From Meiothermus luteus (lineage in GTDB: Bacteria; Deinococcota; Deinococci; Deinococcales; Thermaceae), in contig NZ_QWKZ01000004.1 of the NCBI RefSeq assembly GCF_003574085.1, positions 1-50,641 on the forward strand: a stretch of DNA of 50,641 nt. The letters are read 5' to 3'. Positions within the stretch are counted from its first letter, which is position 1. Each line of letters begins with the position of its first letter. The notes beneath the pieces were generated by a model. It was not told the origin of the DNA and did no database searches. It saw nothing but the letters and a program-made list of their open reading frames with translations. The translations under genes were made by a program, and so were the position numbers. Below are positions 8,743 to 16,361 of the stretch, piece by piece.

Positions 8743-9033
8743 TCACGAGGGCTCCAGCAGGCCCAGTAGGGTCTCTCGGTAGCTTTGGTAGGCCCTCAGG
8801 CCCTCAGGGGTCAGGCCGACCCAGGTTCTGGGCCTTCTGCCCACAAACCCCTTCTCTACCGCTACATACCCTGCTTCCTCGAGCTTCTGTAGATGGCTGG
8901 ACAGGTTGCCCTCTGTGAGGCCCAGGGCCCCTTTCAACCAGGAGAACTCTGCCTTGGCCCCCTCCCCAAGCCCGGCCAGCAGCGCCATCAGGCGAAGGCG
9001 GGTCTCCTGGTGGATCAGCGGGTCCAGCGCCAT
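8743..9033 (-). CDS. Winged-helix transcriptional regulator (HTH_34 / ArsR-like)
   Basis: A 96-residue DNA-binding protein of the small winged-helix type that often pairs with membrane proteins. The helix-turn-helix reads FSWLKGALGLTEGNLSSHL and the wing is YVAVEKGFVGRRPRTW followed by LTPEGLRAYQSY. No ligand domain or metal-binding cysteines are present. The start ATG 9033 lies inside the 3' end of the upstream membrane-protein gene (19-base overlap), so the two are translationally linked. Probably a local repressor of the three-gene unit 9988-8743; the signal is unknown. Confidence 0.8.
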   Translation of the reverse strand: MALDPLIHQETRLRLMALLAGLGEGAKAEFSWLKGALGLTEGNLSSHLQKLEEAGYVAVEKGFVGRRPRTWVGLTPEGLRAYQSYRETLLGLLEPS

Positions 9034-9563
9034 AGGAGCTGTGTTCCGTAGAGGAAGGCCCCGAAGCCGGCCAGGGCCATGCCCCAGGGGAAGGCCTGAG
9101 GAAGGAGGTGGTAGAGGAGGGCATCCAGAAGGAAAAGGCCAAGCCCGGCAGACAGAAGCCCGCGCACCTGCCAGATGCGCCCTGTAAGGGCCAGCCCCAG
9201 GGCCACCAGGCTTACCAGCAAGCCCTGGCCGGCTAATCCCTTGGGGGAGAGTAGGGAGGACCAGTAAAGGTAAAAGAGGGTGAGCAGACCCCAAAGGGCG
9301 AAGGTGAGGTGCCCCCGTTCACTTTGCACCCACCTGCCTTGCCTTATGCCCAGGAAGAAGGAGACGAGGATGCCCAAAGGGGCAGCCAGAACCCAGAACA
9401 ACCCCGCCCATGCTGGGGCCAGTGCAGCGAGGCCGTAGCCTAGGGTCCAAATCCCACCCCAGAGGACCAGGCTCCATCCCCCCAAAAGGGAGAGGCGCAG
9501 CCGCCCCTCTGCCTCCGCTGCTTCGGCTATATTCAGGAGCTTATGGGCTTCTTCCGGCTTCAC
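9015..9563 (-). CDS. Six-helix integral membrane protein of unknown function
   Basis: 182 residues from GTG 9563, chosen because GGAGG stands six bases before it and the GTG overlaps the upstream stop (GTGA). After a charged N-terminal segment (VKPEEAHKLLNIAEAAEAEG) six hydrophobic helices follow, at about residues 23-45, 52-72, 83-103, 110-130, 136-158 and 162-180. This layout (short acidic amphipathic helix, then membrane helices, gene joined to a small winged-helix regulator) recurs in many bacteria, but I cannot name a transported substrate. Confidence 0.75.
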   Translation of the reverse strand: MKPEEAHKLLNIAEAAEAEGRLRLSLLGGWSLVLWGGIWTLGYGLAALAPAWAGLFWVLAAPLGILVSFFLGIRQGRWVQSERGHLTFALWGLLTLFYLYWSSLLSPKGLAGQGLLVSLVALGLALTGRIWQVRGLLSAGLGLFLLDALLYHLLPQAFPWGMALAGFGAFLYGTQLLWRWTR

Positions 9564-9988
9564 GGGGTTCCTCCGCCGATAAGGAGCCGCAGGTAGGCGC
9601 CCCCTCCCGGGAAGCCCAGGGGGAAGGCGTACCCTACCCCAAGGCCTATTGCCCACCCGGGGCTAGAGGAGAAGAAGAAGGCCCTGAGGCCCAGGTCCAG
9701 AAGGAAACCTCTATTTCCGGCCCGCTCCTCCCCGCCCAAACCCACCGCCGGGAGCAGATAGACCTGTTGGAGCGGGAACAAGGGACCCGTGAGGAAGACT
9801 CCGCCGCTCAGGCTCGCTCCCCCGTAGCTTTCCCCGCCAAAGACCCAGGAAACCTCCCCGAAGGTTGCTGTGCCAAAACCGCCACCTCCCCCATGGGGAC
9901 CACCTTGGTAGCCTAGGAAGCCGTAGCCCAGGCCCCCTGCTAGGGCAGAGGAGAGCAAAAGGCCCGCTAGAAAGCTAAGCCCACGCAT
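9560..9988 (-). CDS. Small exported glycine/aromatic-rich protein
   Basis: 142 residues with a Sec signal peptide (MRGLSFLAGLLLSSALAGG). The mature part is very rich in Gly, Phe and Tyr with alternating hydrophobic residues (for example VSWVFGGESYGGASLSGGVFL and FLLDLGLRAFFFSS), as in small outer-membrane beta-barrels; it ends without the usual terminal aromatic. A GGAGGTG ribosome site stands at 9993-9999. First gene of a unit with the membrane protein and winged-helix regulator. Outer-envelope location is inference. Confidence 0.65.
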   Translation of the reverse strand: MRGLSFLAGLLLSSALAGGLGYGFLGYQGGPHGGGGGFGTATFGEVSWVFGGESYGGASLSGGVFLTGPLFPLQQVYLLPAVGLGGEERAGNRGFLLDLGLRAFFFSSSPGWAIGLGVGYAFPLGFPGGGAYLRLLIGGGTP

Positions 9989-10008
9989 TTAGCACCTCCG
10001 CAAATAAC

Positions 10009-10038
10009 TTTGTACCACAAATAAAATTTGGAACGCAA
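10009..10038 (-). promoter_or_regulatory. Putative promoter of the exported-protein operon
   Basis: Minus-strand TTGCGT (10033-10038), 18-base spacer, TACAAA (10009-10014). It lies about 20 bases before a GGAGGTG site and ATG 9988. The area is AT-rich compared with its surroundings. The -10 match is moderate. Confidence 0.4.
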
Positions 10039-10102
10039 CAGCGCCAAAAAACTACTGCCCCCATGCCGGCCCGCTGCTCAAAGGCGTTGGCTACTCCGCG
10101 CG

Positions 10103-10178
10103 TGGTGGGCGACGAGGGACTCGAACCCCCGACTTCATCCTTGTAAGGGATGCACTCTACCAGCTGAGTTAGTCGCCC
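10103..10178 (-). tRNA. tRNA-Val (anticodon TAC)
   Basis: Cloverleaf with acceptor GGGCGAC/GTCGCCC, D-arm with AGCTGGTAGAG, anticodon stem GCATCC and GGATG around loop CTTACAA (anticodon TAC), and T-loop GTTCGAGTC. Discriminator A and an encoded CCA (10103-10105) are present. It follows tRNA-Glu by two bases and is co-transcribed with it. Confidence 0.95.
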
Positions 10179-10180
10179 GT

Positions 10181-10256
10181 TGGTGACCCCAAGGGGATTC
10201 GAACCCCTGTTACCGCCGTGAGAGGGCGGCGTCCTAGGCCACTAGACGATGGGGCC
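10181..10256 (-). tRNA. tRNA-Glu (anticodon CTC)
   Basis: Acceptor GGCCCCA pairs with TGGGGTC (one G-T pair), D-arm TCGTCTAGTGGCCTAGGA, anticodon stem CCGCC/GGCGG with loop CTCTCAC (anticodon CTC), T-arm AGGGG-TTCGAAT-CCCCT. Discriminator A and encoded CCA (10181-10183). The body is close to bacterial tRNA-Glu generally. Confidence 0.95.
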
Positions 10257-10299
10257 CCGCTTGCTGGAGGCGGGCCGGCCCTGCTCCAGGCCGCCCACT

Positions 10300-10328
10300 A
10301 GCTTAGCATAGAGGCCTCAATTCGTAAA
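10300..10328 (-). promoter_or_regulatory. Promoter of tRNA-Glu/tRNA-Val
   Basis: Minus-strand TTTACG (10323-10328), 17-base spacer, TAAGCT (10300-10305). The tRNA-Glu 5' end is 44 bases downstream of the -10 box, which suits a short processed 5' leader. Confidence 0.55.
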
Positions 10329-10462
10329 GGCTTGTCTGCGTTGCCGCTAGCTCCTGCCTGATAAGACCTTGGGTGGCCATCTCCAGTCAGGTCCTGCTGG
10401 GATAGTGCAACGGATTTAGAGGCTTCTGCCATCGGGGCTTGGCGCTGCTTTTAACAAGGTGA

Positions 10463-10497
10463 ATCGGTTTTTTGTGACACTTTGTAAATATACCGAT
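10463..10497. promoter_or_regulatory. Spaced inverted repeat upstream of the nitrate operon
   Basis: Arms ATCGGT (10463-10468) and ACCGAT (10492-10497) around 23 AT-rich bases, centred about 126 bases before the predicted transcription start. The spacer contains TTGTGACA, resembling half of a CRP/FNR-family site. A possible activator site for nitrate or nitrogen control; the arms are short, so this is tentative. Confidence 0.3.
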
Positions 10498-10569
10498 GAT
10501 AATTTGTTTATTTATTCTGTTTATTTTGCCTACTGTTAAATCTTAAATAGACAAAAGTCAAAAATTCCA

Positions 10570-10599
10570 TTGACAAATTGCAAAGGACTTAAATATACT
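10570..10599 (+). promoter_or_regulatory. Promoter of the nitrate assimilation operon
   Basis: Perfect TTGACA (10570-10575), 18-base spacer, TATACT (10594-10599). Predicted start near 10606, giving a leader of about 40 bases to ATG 10645. Confidence 0.7.
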
Positions 10600-10606
10600 C
10601 CCTGGC

Positions 10607-10627
10607 ATGGGAGACCCGGTTTCCCAT
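10607..10627 (+). promoter_or_regulatory. Leader hairpin at the 5' end of the nitrate operon mRNA
   Basis: ATGGGAGA and TTTCCCAT pair (one G-T pair) around loop CCCGG, right at the predicted 5' end of the transcript. No T-tract follows, so it is not a terminator; mRNA protection or a protein target are possible. The ribosome site AAGAGGT follows at about 10631. Confidence 0.4.
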
Positions 10628-10644
10628 CCCAAGAGGTCAGCCTT

Positions 10645-12720
10645 ATGGAAGCGATTTGCAGCATCCCAACCCACTGCTGTTTCTGTGCCATGCAGTGCGC
10701 AATGCAGTTGCACGCCGACGGCACGGTCAAACCCCTGCCCCACCCCATCAACGGGGGCAAGCTCTGCGTGCTGGGCCTGACCTCGGGCGAGTTGCTGGGG
10801 CACACCGAACGCCTGAGAACCCCTCTGGTCCGCAAGGGTGGGCGGCTCGAGCCCACAAGCTGGGAAGAGGCCCTGGAGGTGGCCGTGCAGGGCTTCCAGC
10901 GCATCGCCGCCGAACACGGCAGGAGCGCCAACGCGGTGTACGGCGGGGCCAGCCTGAGCAACGAAAAGGCCTACCTGCTGGGCAAGTTCGCCCGGTTGGC
11001 CCTACAAACGCCGCACGTGGACTACAACGGGCGCTACTGCATGTCGGCGGCGGCAGCGGCCCAGAACCTAGCGTTTGGGCTGGACCGGGGGCTCAACCGT
11101 CCCCTCGCCGACCTTCCCCAACACGATGTGATCCTGCTGGTAGGCTCCAACGCCGCCGAGTGCCTGCCCATGCTGATGCCCCACCTGCAGCGGGCCAAGG
11201 AGGGCGGAACCCGCTTTATCGTGGTAGACCCCCGGCGCACCACCACCGCCAACCTCGCCGCTTTGCACCTGGCCGTGCGCCCCAGCACCGACCTCGCGCT
11301 GGCCAACAGCCTGCTCTACCTGCTCGCCAGGGAGCAGCGGCTCGACCACAGCTTCATCGCCGAGCGCACCCAGGGGTTTAGGGAGGCCCTGAGGGCTGTG
11401 CAGGGGTGTACGGCGGCCTGGGCCTCGGAGGTCTGCGGGCTCATGCCTTACGAGGTCGAACAGGCCGCCCTTCTACTGGCCAGCGCCCGCAAGGCCCTCA
11501 TCCTCACCGGGCGCGGGGCCGACCAGAACTCCCGCGGCGTCGCCACCAGCCTGGCTTTCATCAACCTGGCGCTGGCACTGGGGGCTGAGTTTGGCACCCT
11601 CACCGGCCAGGCCAACGGCCAGGGGGGACGCGAGATGGGCCAGAAGGCCGACCAGCTACCGGGCTACCGCAGCATCGAAGACCCTGCCGACCGCCAGGCC
11701 GTCGCCCGGGTATGGGGAGTCGAGCCCGAGCAACTCCCTGGCAAGGGGTACTCGGCCTTCGAGATACTGCAGGCCGTCGCTCGAGGGGAAATCCGGGGGA
11801 TGCTGGTGATGGGTTCGAACCCCATCCCCTCTTCCCCGCGCTCAGACTGGGTGCGCGAGAGCCTCGAGCGCATGGAACACCTGGTGGTGATCGACTCCTT
11901 CCTCTCCGAGACCGCCCGCCACGCCAGGGTGGTGCTGCCTGGGGCGCTGTGGAGCGAGGAGGACGGCACCACGACCAACCTCGAGGGTCGGGTGGTGCTG
12001 CGCCGGGCGGTGCGCCTTCCCCCCGCTGGGGCCAGGAGCGACCTGGAGATCCTCTGTGACCTGGCTACCAGGCTGGGAGCGGGACAATACTTCAGCTACA
12101 GCGGCCCCAAAGAGGTCTACGACGAGCTGCGCCGGGCCACCCGCGGCGCTAAAGCCGATTACTACGGCATCACCTGGGAGCGCCTCGAGGCCGGAGAAGA
12201 GCTGTTTTGGCCCTGCCCGTCCGAAGACCACCCCGGCACGCCCCGGCCCTTCGCCCAGCGCTTCGCCCACGCCGACGGGCGTGCCCGCTTCAGCCCCACC
12301 CCCTTCCGGCCCAGCGCCGAGGAGCCCGCCGCTGCCTACCCGCTCTACCTCACCACCGGGCGGGTGCTCTACCACTACCTCACCGGCAACCACACCCGCC
12401 GCTTGGGGCGCCTCTTTAGGAAGTGCCCCGAGCCACTGCTGGAGGTCCATCCCGAAACCGCCCAGCGCCTGGGGCTCGCCGAGGGCGAGTTGGCCGAGGT
12501 CAGCAGCCCGCGTGCCAGCGCTCGCTACCGGGTCAAGCACAATCCCAAGATTCGCCCCGACACCCTCTTCGTGCCCTTCCATTGGGACGGACAGCAGGCC
12601 GTCAACCGGCTGATGAACCCAGCGCTCGACCCCATCTGCCAGATGCCCGAGTTCAAGGTGGCCGCCGTGAGCCTTACCCCAGTCGCCCATTCCGAAGCCA
12701 TTGCGGTAGCCGCCGATTAG
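10645..12720 (+). CDS. nasA: Assimilatory nitrate reductase, molybdopterin catalytic subunit
   Basis: A 691-residue member of the Mo-bisMGD oxidoreductases. I start at ATG 10645 (MEAICSIPTHCC), preceded by AAGAGGT and downstream of the promoter. A [4Fe-4S] site is formed by C-x2-C-x3-C (HCCFCAMQC) and a fourth Cys in GGKLCVLG. NGRYCMSAAAAA holds the Cys expected to ligate molybdenum, as in NapA/NasA/NarB. Further MGD-binding stretches are LLVGSNAAECLP, MVMGSNPIPSS and the C-terminal dinucleotide-binding domain with LTTGRVLYHYLTGNHTRR. It reduces nitrate to nitrite in the cytoplasm. It lacks the extra [2Fe-2S] tail of some NasA proteins and no dedicated NADH or flavin subunit is encoded nearby, so ferredoxin or flavodoxin is the probable donor. 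Confidence 0.9.
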   Translation: MEAICSIPTHCCFCAMQCAMQLHADGTVKPLPHPINGGKLCVLGLTSGELLGHTERLRTPLVRKGGRLEPTSWEEALEVAVQGFQRIAAEHGRSANAVYGGASLSNEKAYLLGKFARLALQTPHVDYNGRYCMSAAAAAQNLAFGLDRGLNRPLADLPQHDVILLVGSNAAECLPMLMPHLQRAKEGGTRFIVVDPRRTTTANLAALHLAVRPSTDLALANSLLYLLAREQRLDHSFIAERTQGFREALRAVQGCTAAWASEVCGLMPYEVEQAALLLASARKALILTGRGADQNSRGVATSLAFINLALALGAEFGTLTGQANGQGGREMGQKADQLPGYRSIEDPADRQAVARVWGVEPEQLPGKGYSAFEILQAVARGEIRGMLVMGSNPIPSSPRSDWVRESLERMEHLVVIDSFLSETARHARVVLPGALWSEEDGTTTNLEGRVVLRRAVRLPPAGARSDLEILCDLATRLGAGQYFSYSGPKEVYDELRRATRGAKADYYGITWERLEAGEELFWPCPSEDHPGTPRPFAQRFAHADGRARFSPTPFRPSAEEPAAAYPLYLTTGRVLYHYLTGNHTRRLGRLFRKCPEPLLEVHPETAQRLGLAEGELAEVSSPRASARYRVKHNPKIRPDTLFVPFHWDGQQAVNRLMNPALDPICQMPEFKVAAVSLTPVAHSEAIAVAAD

Positions 12721-12733
12721 GAGGAGCCCAGAC

Positions 12734-13426
12734 ATGTACTACCCCGTGATGCTGAACCTGCGCGAGAGGAAGGTGCTGTTCGTGGGTGGGGGCTGGGAGA
12801 CGGAGGCCAAGGTCAAGGGGCTCTTGGCGGTGGGGGCCAGGGTGACGCTGCTCTCCCCCCACGAGCACCCTGGCCTCGAGCCCCTCCACCGCGAGGATCG
12901 GCTGGCCTGGCTGCGGCGGGGATATCAGCGGGGCGACCTGGCGGGCTTCTCCCTGGTGTTCTCGCACCCCAGCGACAAATCGCTCAACGCCCTCGTCGCC
13001 CAGGAGGCCCGTGAGCGCGGCATCTGGCTCAATGCGGTAGACGACCCCGCCCACTGCGACTTCATCCTGCCCGCGGTGCACCGCCAGGGGGAGTTGGTCA
13101 TCGCCGTCTCCACCGGCGGGGCGGCCCCTGCGTTGGGGGTGCGGATCAGGCAGAAGCTGGCCCGGGAGTTCGGGCCGGAGTACGCTCCCTACCTCGAGCT
13201 GCTGCGCTCCTTCCGCCCTATCGTCGCCGCGACGTTCCCTGACGACTTCGAAGCCCGCAAGGCCGCCTGGTACCGCATGGTCGACAGCCCTGCGCTGGAG
13301 TTGGTGGCTCTAGGGGAGATGGAGGCGGCACGGGAGGTGCTCCTGGCGGCTTTGCACCACAACCCCAACCACGGCCACGACCATGACCATGACCGCAACG
13401 CATCGGAGTTGGAGGTGCCGTCGTGA
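12734..13426 (+). CDS. sirC: Precorrin-2 dehydrogenase (siroheme synthase N-domain) with His-rich tail
   Basis: A 230-residue protein with an N-terminal Rossmann fold (LNLRERKVLFVGGGWETEAKV) and the family motifs VFSHPSDKSLNA, LNAVDDPAHCDFILPAV and VIAVSTGGAAPALGVRIRQ. It oxidises precorrin-2 to sirohydrochlorin with NAD. The C-terminus carries HHNPNHGHDHDHD, unusual for this family, which may bind Fe2+ for the chelation step (no separate sirohydrochlorin chelatase is in the operon) or may merely store metal. GAGGAG precedes ATG 12734; the 3' end overlaps the next gene by GTGA. Role: provides siroheme for NirB. Confidence 0.88.
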   Translation: MYYPVMLNLRERKVLFVGGGWETEAKVKGLLAVGARVTLLSPHEHPGLEPLHREDRLAWLRRGYQRGDLAGFSLVFSHPSDKSLNALVAQEARERGIWLNAVDDPAHCDFILPAVHRQGELVIAVSTGGAAPALGVRIRQKLAREFGPEYAPYLELLRSFRPIVAATFPDDFEARKAAWYRMVDSPALELVALGEMEAAREVLLAALHHNPNHGHDHDHDRNASELEVPS

Positions 13427-14244
13427 GTATAAGCCGCAAGGGTGAGGGCGAGAGAGAGCAGAGGGGCAAGGTCTACCTGGTGGGGGCGGGTCCGGGCGAC
13501 CCCGAGCTGCTGACCCTCAAGGCCCTGCGGGTGTTGCAGGAGGCCGAGGTGGTGCTCTACGACCGGCTGGTCGGCCCCGCGGTGCTGGAGCTGTTGGAGC
13601 GGGTCAACCCCCTGGCCGAGCTGATCTACGTGGGCAAGGAGCAAGGGGAGCAGGAGCGGGTGCAGGGCGAGATCTTCGGGCAGATGCTCTTCCACGCCCG
13701 CTCCGGGCGCAAGGTGGTGCGGCTGAAGGGGGGCGACCCCATGGTCTATGGCCGGGGGGGAGAGGAGTGGGCCTTTTTGGCCCAGCAGGGCATCGCGGTG
13801 GAGCTGGTGCCCGGCATCAGCTCCGCCCTGGCCCTGCCCGGCCTGGCCGGTATCCCCCTGACCCTGCGCGGGGTGGCAGGTGGCTTCGCGGTGCTCTCGG
13901 GGCATACCCAGGGGGGGAGGATACCCGACCTTGCCCCTTACGCCCGCATTGACACCTTGGTGATCCTGATGGGGGTCAAAGCCCGGGCTCAGCTCGCTCG
14001 AGCCCTGCTTGCGGCGGGCAGATCGCCGGACGAACCGGTGGCCTTCGTGGAGAACGGCAGTACCCCCCAGGAGCGGTTGGTGCTTTGCTCACTCGGGAGG
14101 GTGGCGGAAGGAGGAGTTCAGGTTTCACCCCCAGCGCTTTGGATTGTCGGCGAGGTGGTGCGGGCTCGAGAAGTTCTCAAAACGGGCTGCTCCACAGCGC
14201 CGGGGACGCTCGAGAAATCCAAGGTGGGGGCATCAAGGAGCTAG
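13423..14244 (+). CDS. cobA: Uroporphyrinogen-III C-methyltransferase
   Basis: A 273-residue SUMT. After a charged 15-residue leader it shows the family motifs VYLVGAGPGDPELLTLKA, LYDRLVG, LKGGDPMVYGRGGEE and VELVPGISSA that bind AdoMet and the tetrapyrrole. It methylates uroporphyrinogen III twice to precorrin-2, the substrate of the gene before it. GTG start inside the upstream stop (GTGA) means translational coupling. The C-terminal 40 residues are poorly conserved. Acts in siroheme supply to NirB; a role in cobalamin synthesis is also possible but no cobalamin genes lie here. Confidence 0.93.
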   Translation: MSISRKGEGEREQRGKVYLVGAGPGDPELLTLKALRVLQEAEVVLYDRLVGPAVLELLERVNPLAELIYVGKEQGEQERVQGEIFGQMLFHARSGRKVVRLKGGDPMVYGRGGEEWAFLAQQGIAVELVPGISSALALPGLAGIPLTLRGVAGGFAVLSGHTQGGRIPDLAPYARIDTLVILMGVKARAQLARALLAAGRSPDEPVAFVENGSTPQERLVLCSLGRVAEGGVQVSPPALWIVGEVVRAREVLKTGCSTAPGTLEKSKVGASRS

Positions 14245-14246
14245 GT

Positions 14247-15482
14247 ATGAAAATCACGCGCAGACAGGTGCTCAAAAAGGGCGTTGCGGGGCTTGCTGGC
14301 GGTGGGCTGACCGGCCTTATGCGGGGTTTTGCCCGGGGCAGGAGGCTCAAGATTGGCTTTATCGCCCTCACCGATGCTGCCCCGGTCATCATGGCGGGAG
14401 AGCTGGGTTTGTTCAAGAGGTATGGGTTGGATGTAGAGGTTACCAAGGAAGCAAGCTGGGCCACTACCCGTGATCATCTCCTGAATGGCGAGCTCACCGC
14501 GGCCCACTGCCTATTCGGAATGCCCTTTTCGGTCTACGCCGGGATTGGCGGACCGGCAGGGAGGATCATGCCTATAGGAATGGTGTTGAACGCGAATGGG
14601 CAGGGCATCACCCTCTCACAGAAAGACTTTGGGGGCAAGGTGGGCTTCAAAGACCTCAGGGGGATCGGCAGACTCATTCAGGCCAAAAAGACCGAGGGCA
14701 AGCCGCTCACCTTCGCCATGACCTTTCCGGGTGGAACACATGACCTATGGTTGCGCTATTTCTTGGGGGCCTGCGGGGTTAACCCCGTGAGGGACGTCAA
14801 GGTCATCACCATTCCTCCACCCCAGATGGTTGCCAACATGGGGGTAGGCAACATGGACGGCTTTTGTGTGGGTGAGCCTTGGAATGGGGTAGCGGTCAAA
14901 CAGGGCGTTGGCTTTACCGTGGTCGCCTCGCAGGATGTGTGGAAGCACCACCCCGAAAAGGCCCTGGTTTTCAACAACGAATTTTTCAGGGGCGATCCTG
15001 ACCAGGCAAAGGCCCTTACCAAGGCCATCCTTGAGGCCTGCAGGTGGCTTGACAACTCCACCAACCGTCGTGAGGCAGCTCGAGTTATCGCCCGACGCCA
15101 ATACATCAATGCTCCTTCGGATGTGGTGGATGGGCGCCTGCAGGGCATATACGAGATGGGCGGCGGCCTTGGGCGCAGAAATTACCCCGAGGATATGATG
15201 TGGTTTCATCGCAACGGCCTAGTGAATTTTCCCCGTAAGTCTCACGCCATTTGGTTTTTAGCCCAGTACCGGCGCTGGGGGATGCTCAAGGAGAAGCCGG
15301 ACTACGAAAAGATTGCCGAGGCAATCCTCGCTCAGGAGTTTTACGCTTCTGTAGCTAAAGAACTCAAGGTGGTGGTGCCCAATGACGATATGCAGCCCCT
15401 GAGTGGCTTCATTGATGAGGTAACCTTTGACCCCAGAAACCCCGAGGCTGCAATCAGGCAATACGAGATCAAGGAGCTGTAA
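14247..15482 (+). CDS. nrtA: Nitrate ABC transporter substrate-binding protein, Tat-type signal
   Basis: A 411-residue protein starting at ATG 14247. The N-terminus MKITRRQVLKKGVAGLAGGG is a twin-arginine signal, so it is exported folded; no lipobox follows, unlike cyanobacterial NrtA. The mature part has the NrtA/CmpA pattern IGFIALTDAAPVIMAGELG, KEASWATTRDHLLNGELTAAH and FPGGTHDLWLRYFLGACG. The ligand could be nitrate or nitrite, and bicarbonate (CmpA) is the alternative by homology, but the operon supports nitrate. Three bases after cobA. Confidence 0.88.
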   Translation: MKITRRQVLKKGVAGLAGGGLTGLMRGFARGRRLKIGFIALTDAAPVIMAGELGLFKRYGLDVEVTKEASWATTRDHLLNGELTAAHCLFGMPFSVYAGIGGPAGRIMPIGMVLNANGQGITLSQKDFGGKVGFKDLRGIGRLIQAKKTEGKPLTFAMTFPGGTHDLWLRYFLGACGVNPVRDVKVITIPPPQMVANMGVGNMDGFCVGEPWNGVAVKQGVGFTVVASQDVWKHHPEKALVFNNEFFRGDPDQAKALTKAILEACRWLDNSTNRREAARVIARRQYINAPSDVVDGRLQGIYEMGGGLGRRNYPEDMMWFHRNGLVNFPRKSHAIWFLAQYRRWGMLKEKPDYEKIAEAILAQEFYASVAKELKVVVPNDDMQPLSGFIDEVTFDPRNPEAAIRQYEIKEL

Positions 15483-15528
15483 AGGGGTGGATGTAGGTCT
15501 TTTCCCGGTTCTTGTGCTGGAGGTGCCC

Positions 15529-16341
15529 ATGCAACGAGCTGCTCTGTTCGGCAGGTCCACGCGCAAGAAGCTCAAGGCTCCCAGATGGATTTGGAGCTCT
15601 CTTAGCGTGGTGGTGGGTTTTTTGCTCTTTGGGGCCGTCTGGTATCTCCTAAGCCACACTGTGGCCCCTAGGGTTCCCGATCCTTTGGCTACTTTGCAGA
15701 CTTTTTTGGAGCTGATTCGCAATCCCTTTTACGACAATGGCCCCAACGACAAGGGTATTGCCATCCAGCTTGGGGTATCCTTGCTGCGGGTATTCGCGGG
15801 GTTTCTCCTAGGGGTCTTGATTGCCCTGCCTTTGGGGGTACTTGTTGGCTCAAGCGAGCTGTTGCGCGGCGCACTGAACCCGGTTATCCAATTGTTGCGC
15901 CCAGTCTCGCCCTTGGCCTGGTTTCCGGTGGGCTTGGCCGCCTTCGCGGCCTCGGAAAAAGCCGCTGTGTTCGTGATTGCCATTTGCTCCTTATGGCCTA
16001 CCCTGATTAACACGGCAGCCGGCATCGCTTCGGTTCCCGAGGACTACAAAAATGTCGCTCGAGTCTTCCGCTTCTCGCCCTGGAAATACCTCACCCGCGT
16101 TCTTTTGCCCTATGCCCTTGTCTACATCCTGACTGGGTTTCGCTTGGGATTGGGCATTGCCTGGATGGTGATTGTTGCTGCGGAGATGTTGTCGGGTGGC
16201 ACGGGTGTGGGCTTTTTCATCTGGGATAGCTACAACGCCCTTGACCTAAACCGGGTGATGGCCGCCATTCTCCTGGTGGGCTTGGTGGGTTGGGTCCTAG
16301 ACTCGGTTCTGGGGTATGCGCTGAGGAAGGTCCGTGTTTGA
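15529..16341 (+). CDS. nrtB: Nitrate ABC transporter permease
   Basis: A 270-residue inner-membrane permease starting at ATG 15529, chosen because CTGGAGGTGCCC stands before it; upstream in-frame codons overlap nrtA and look non-coding. Six hydrophobic helices are visible, with the ATPase-coupling EAA-type loop around NVARVFRFSPWKYLTRVLLP and the family-typical GLGIAWMVIVAAEMLSG and GVGFFIWDSYN. It belongs to the NrtB/SsuC/TauC group. With the ATPase and the Tat-exported binding protein it forms a nitrate importer. Confidence 0.9.
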   Translation: MQRAALFGRSTRKKLKAPRWIWSSLSVVVGFLLFGAVWYLLSHTVAPRVPDPLATLQTFLELIRNPFYDNGPNDKGIAIQLGVSLLRVFAGFLLGVLIALPLGVLVGSSELLRGALNPVIQLLRPVSPLAWFPVGLAAFAASEKAAVFVIAICSLWPTLINTAAGIASVPEDYKNVARVFRFSPWKYLTRVLLPYALVYILTGFRLGLGIAWMVIVAAEMLSGGTGVGFFIWDSYNALDLNRVMAAILLVGLVGWVLDSVLGYALRKVRV

Positions 16342-16361
16342 CGGGGAGTGGGGAGGACCAG

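Larger units (their letters stand above)
10257..10644. other. Intergenic region between tRNA-Glu and the nitrate operon
   Basis: 388 bases without a gene. It holds the tRNA promoter on the minus strand (10300-10328) and, on the plus strand, an AT-rich tract from about 10455 to 10600 with a spaced inverted repeat (10463-10497), the nitrate-operon promoter (10570-10599) and a leader hairpin (10607-10627). I see nothing recognisable between about 10330 and 10455. Confidence 0.7.

Noticed and set aside
11842-12735. Long minus-strand open frame opposite nasA
   Set aside because: Antisense to conserved nitrate reductase codons, with low-complexity Gly/Val/Leu sequence and no domain.
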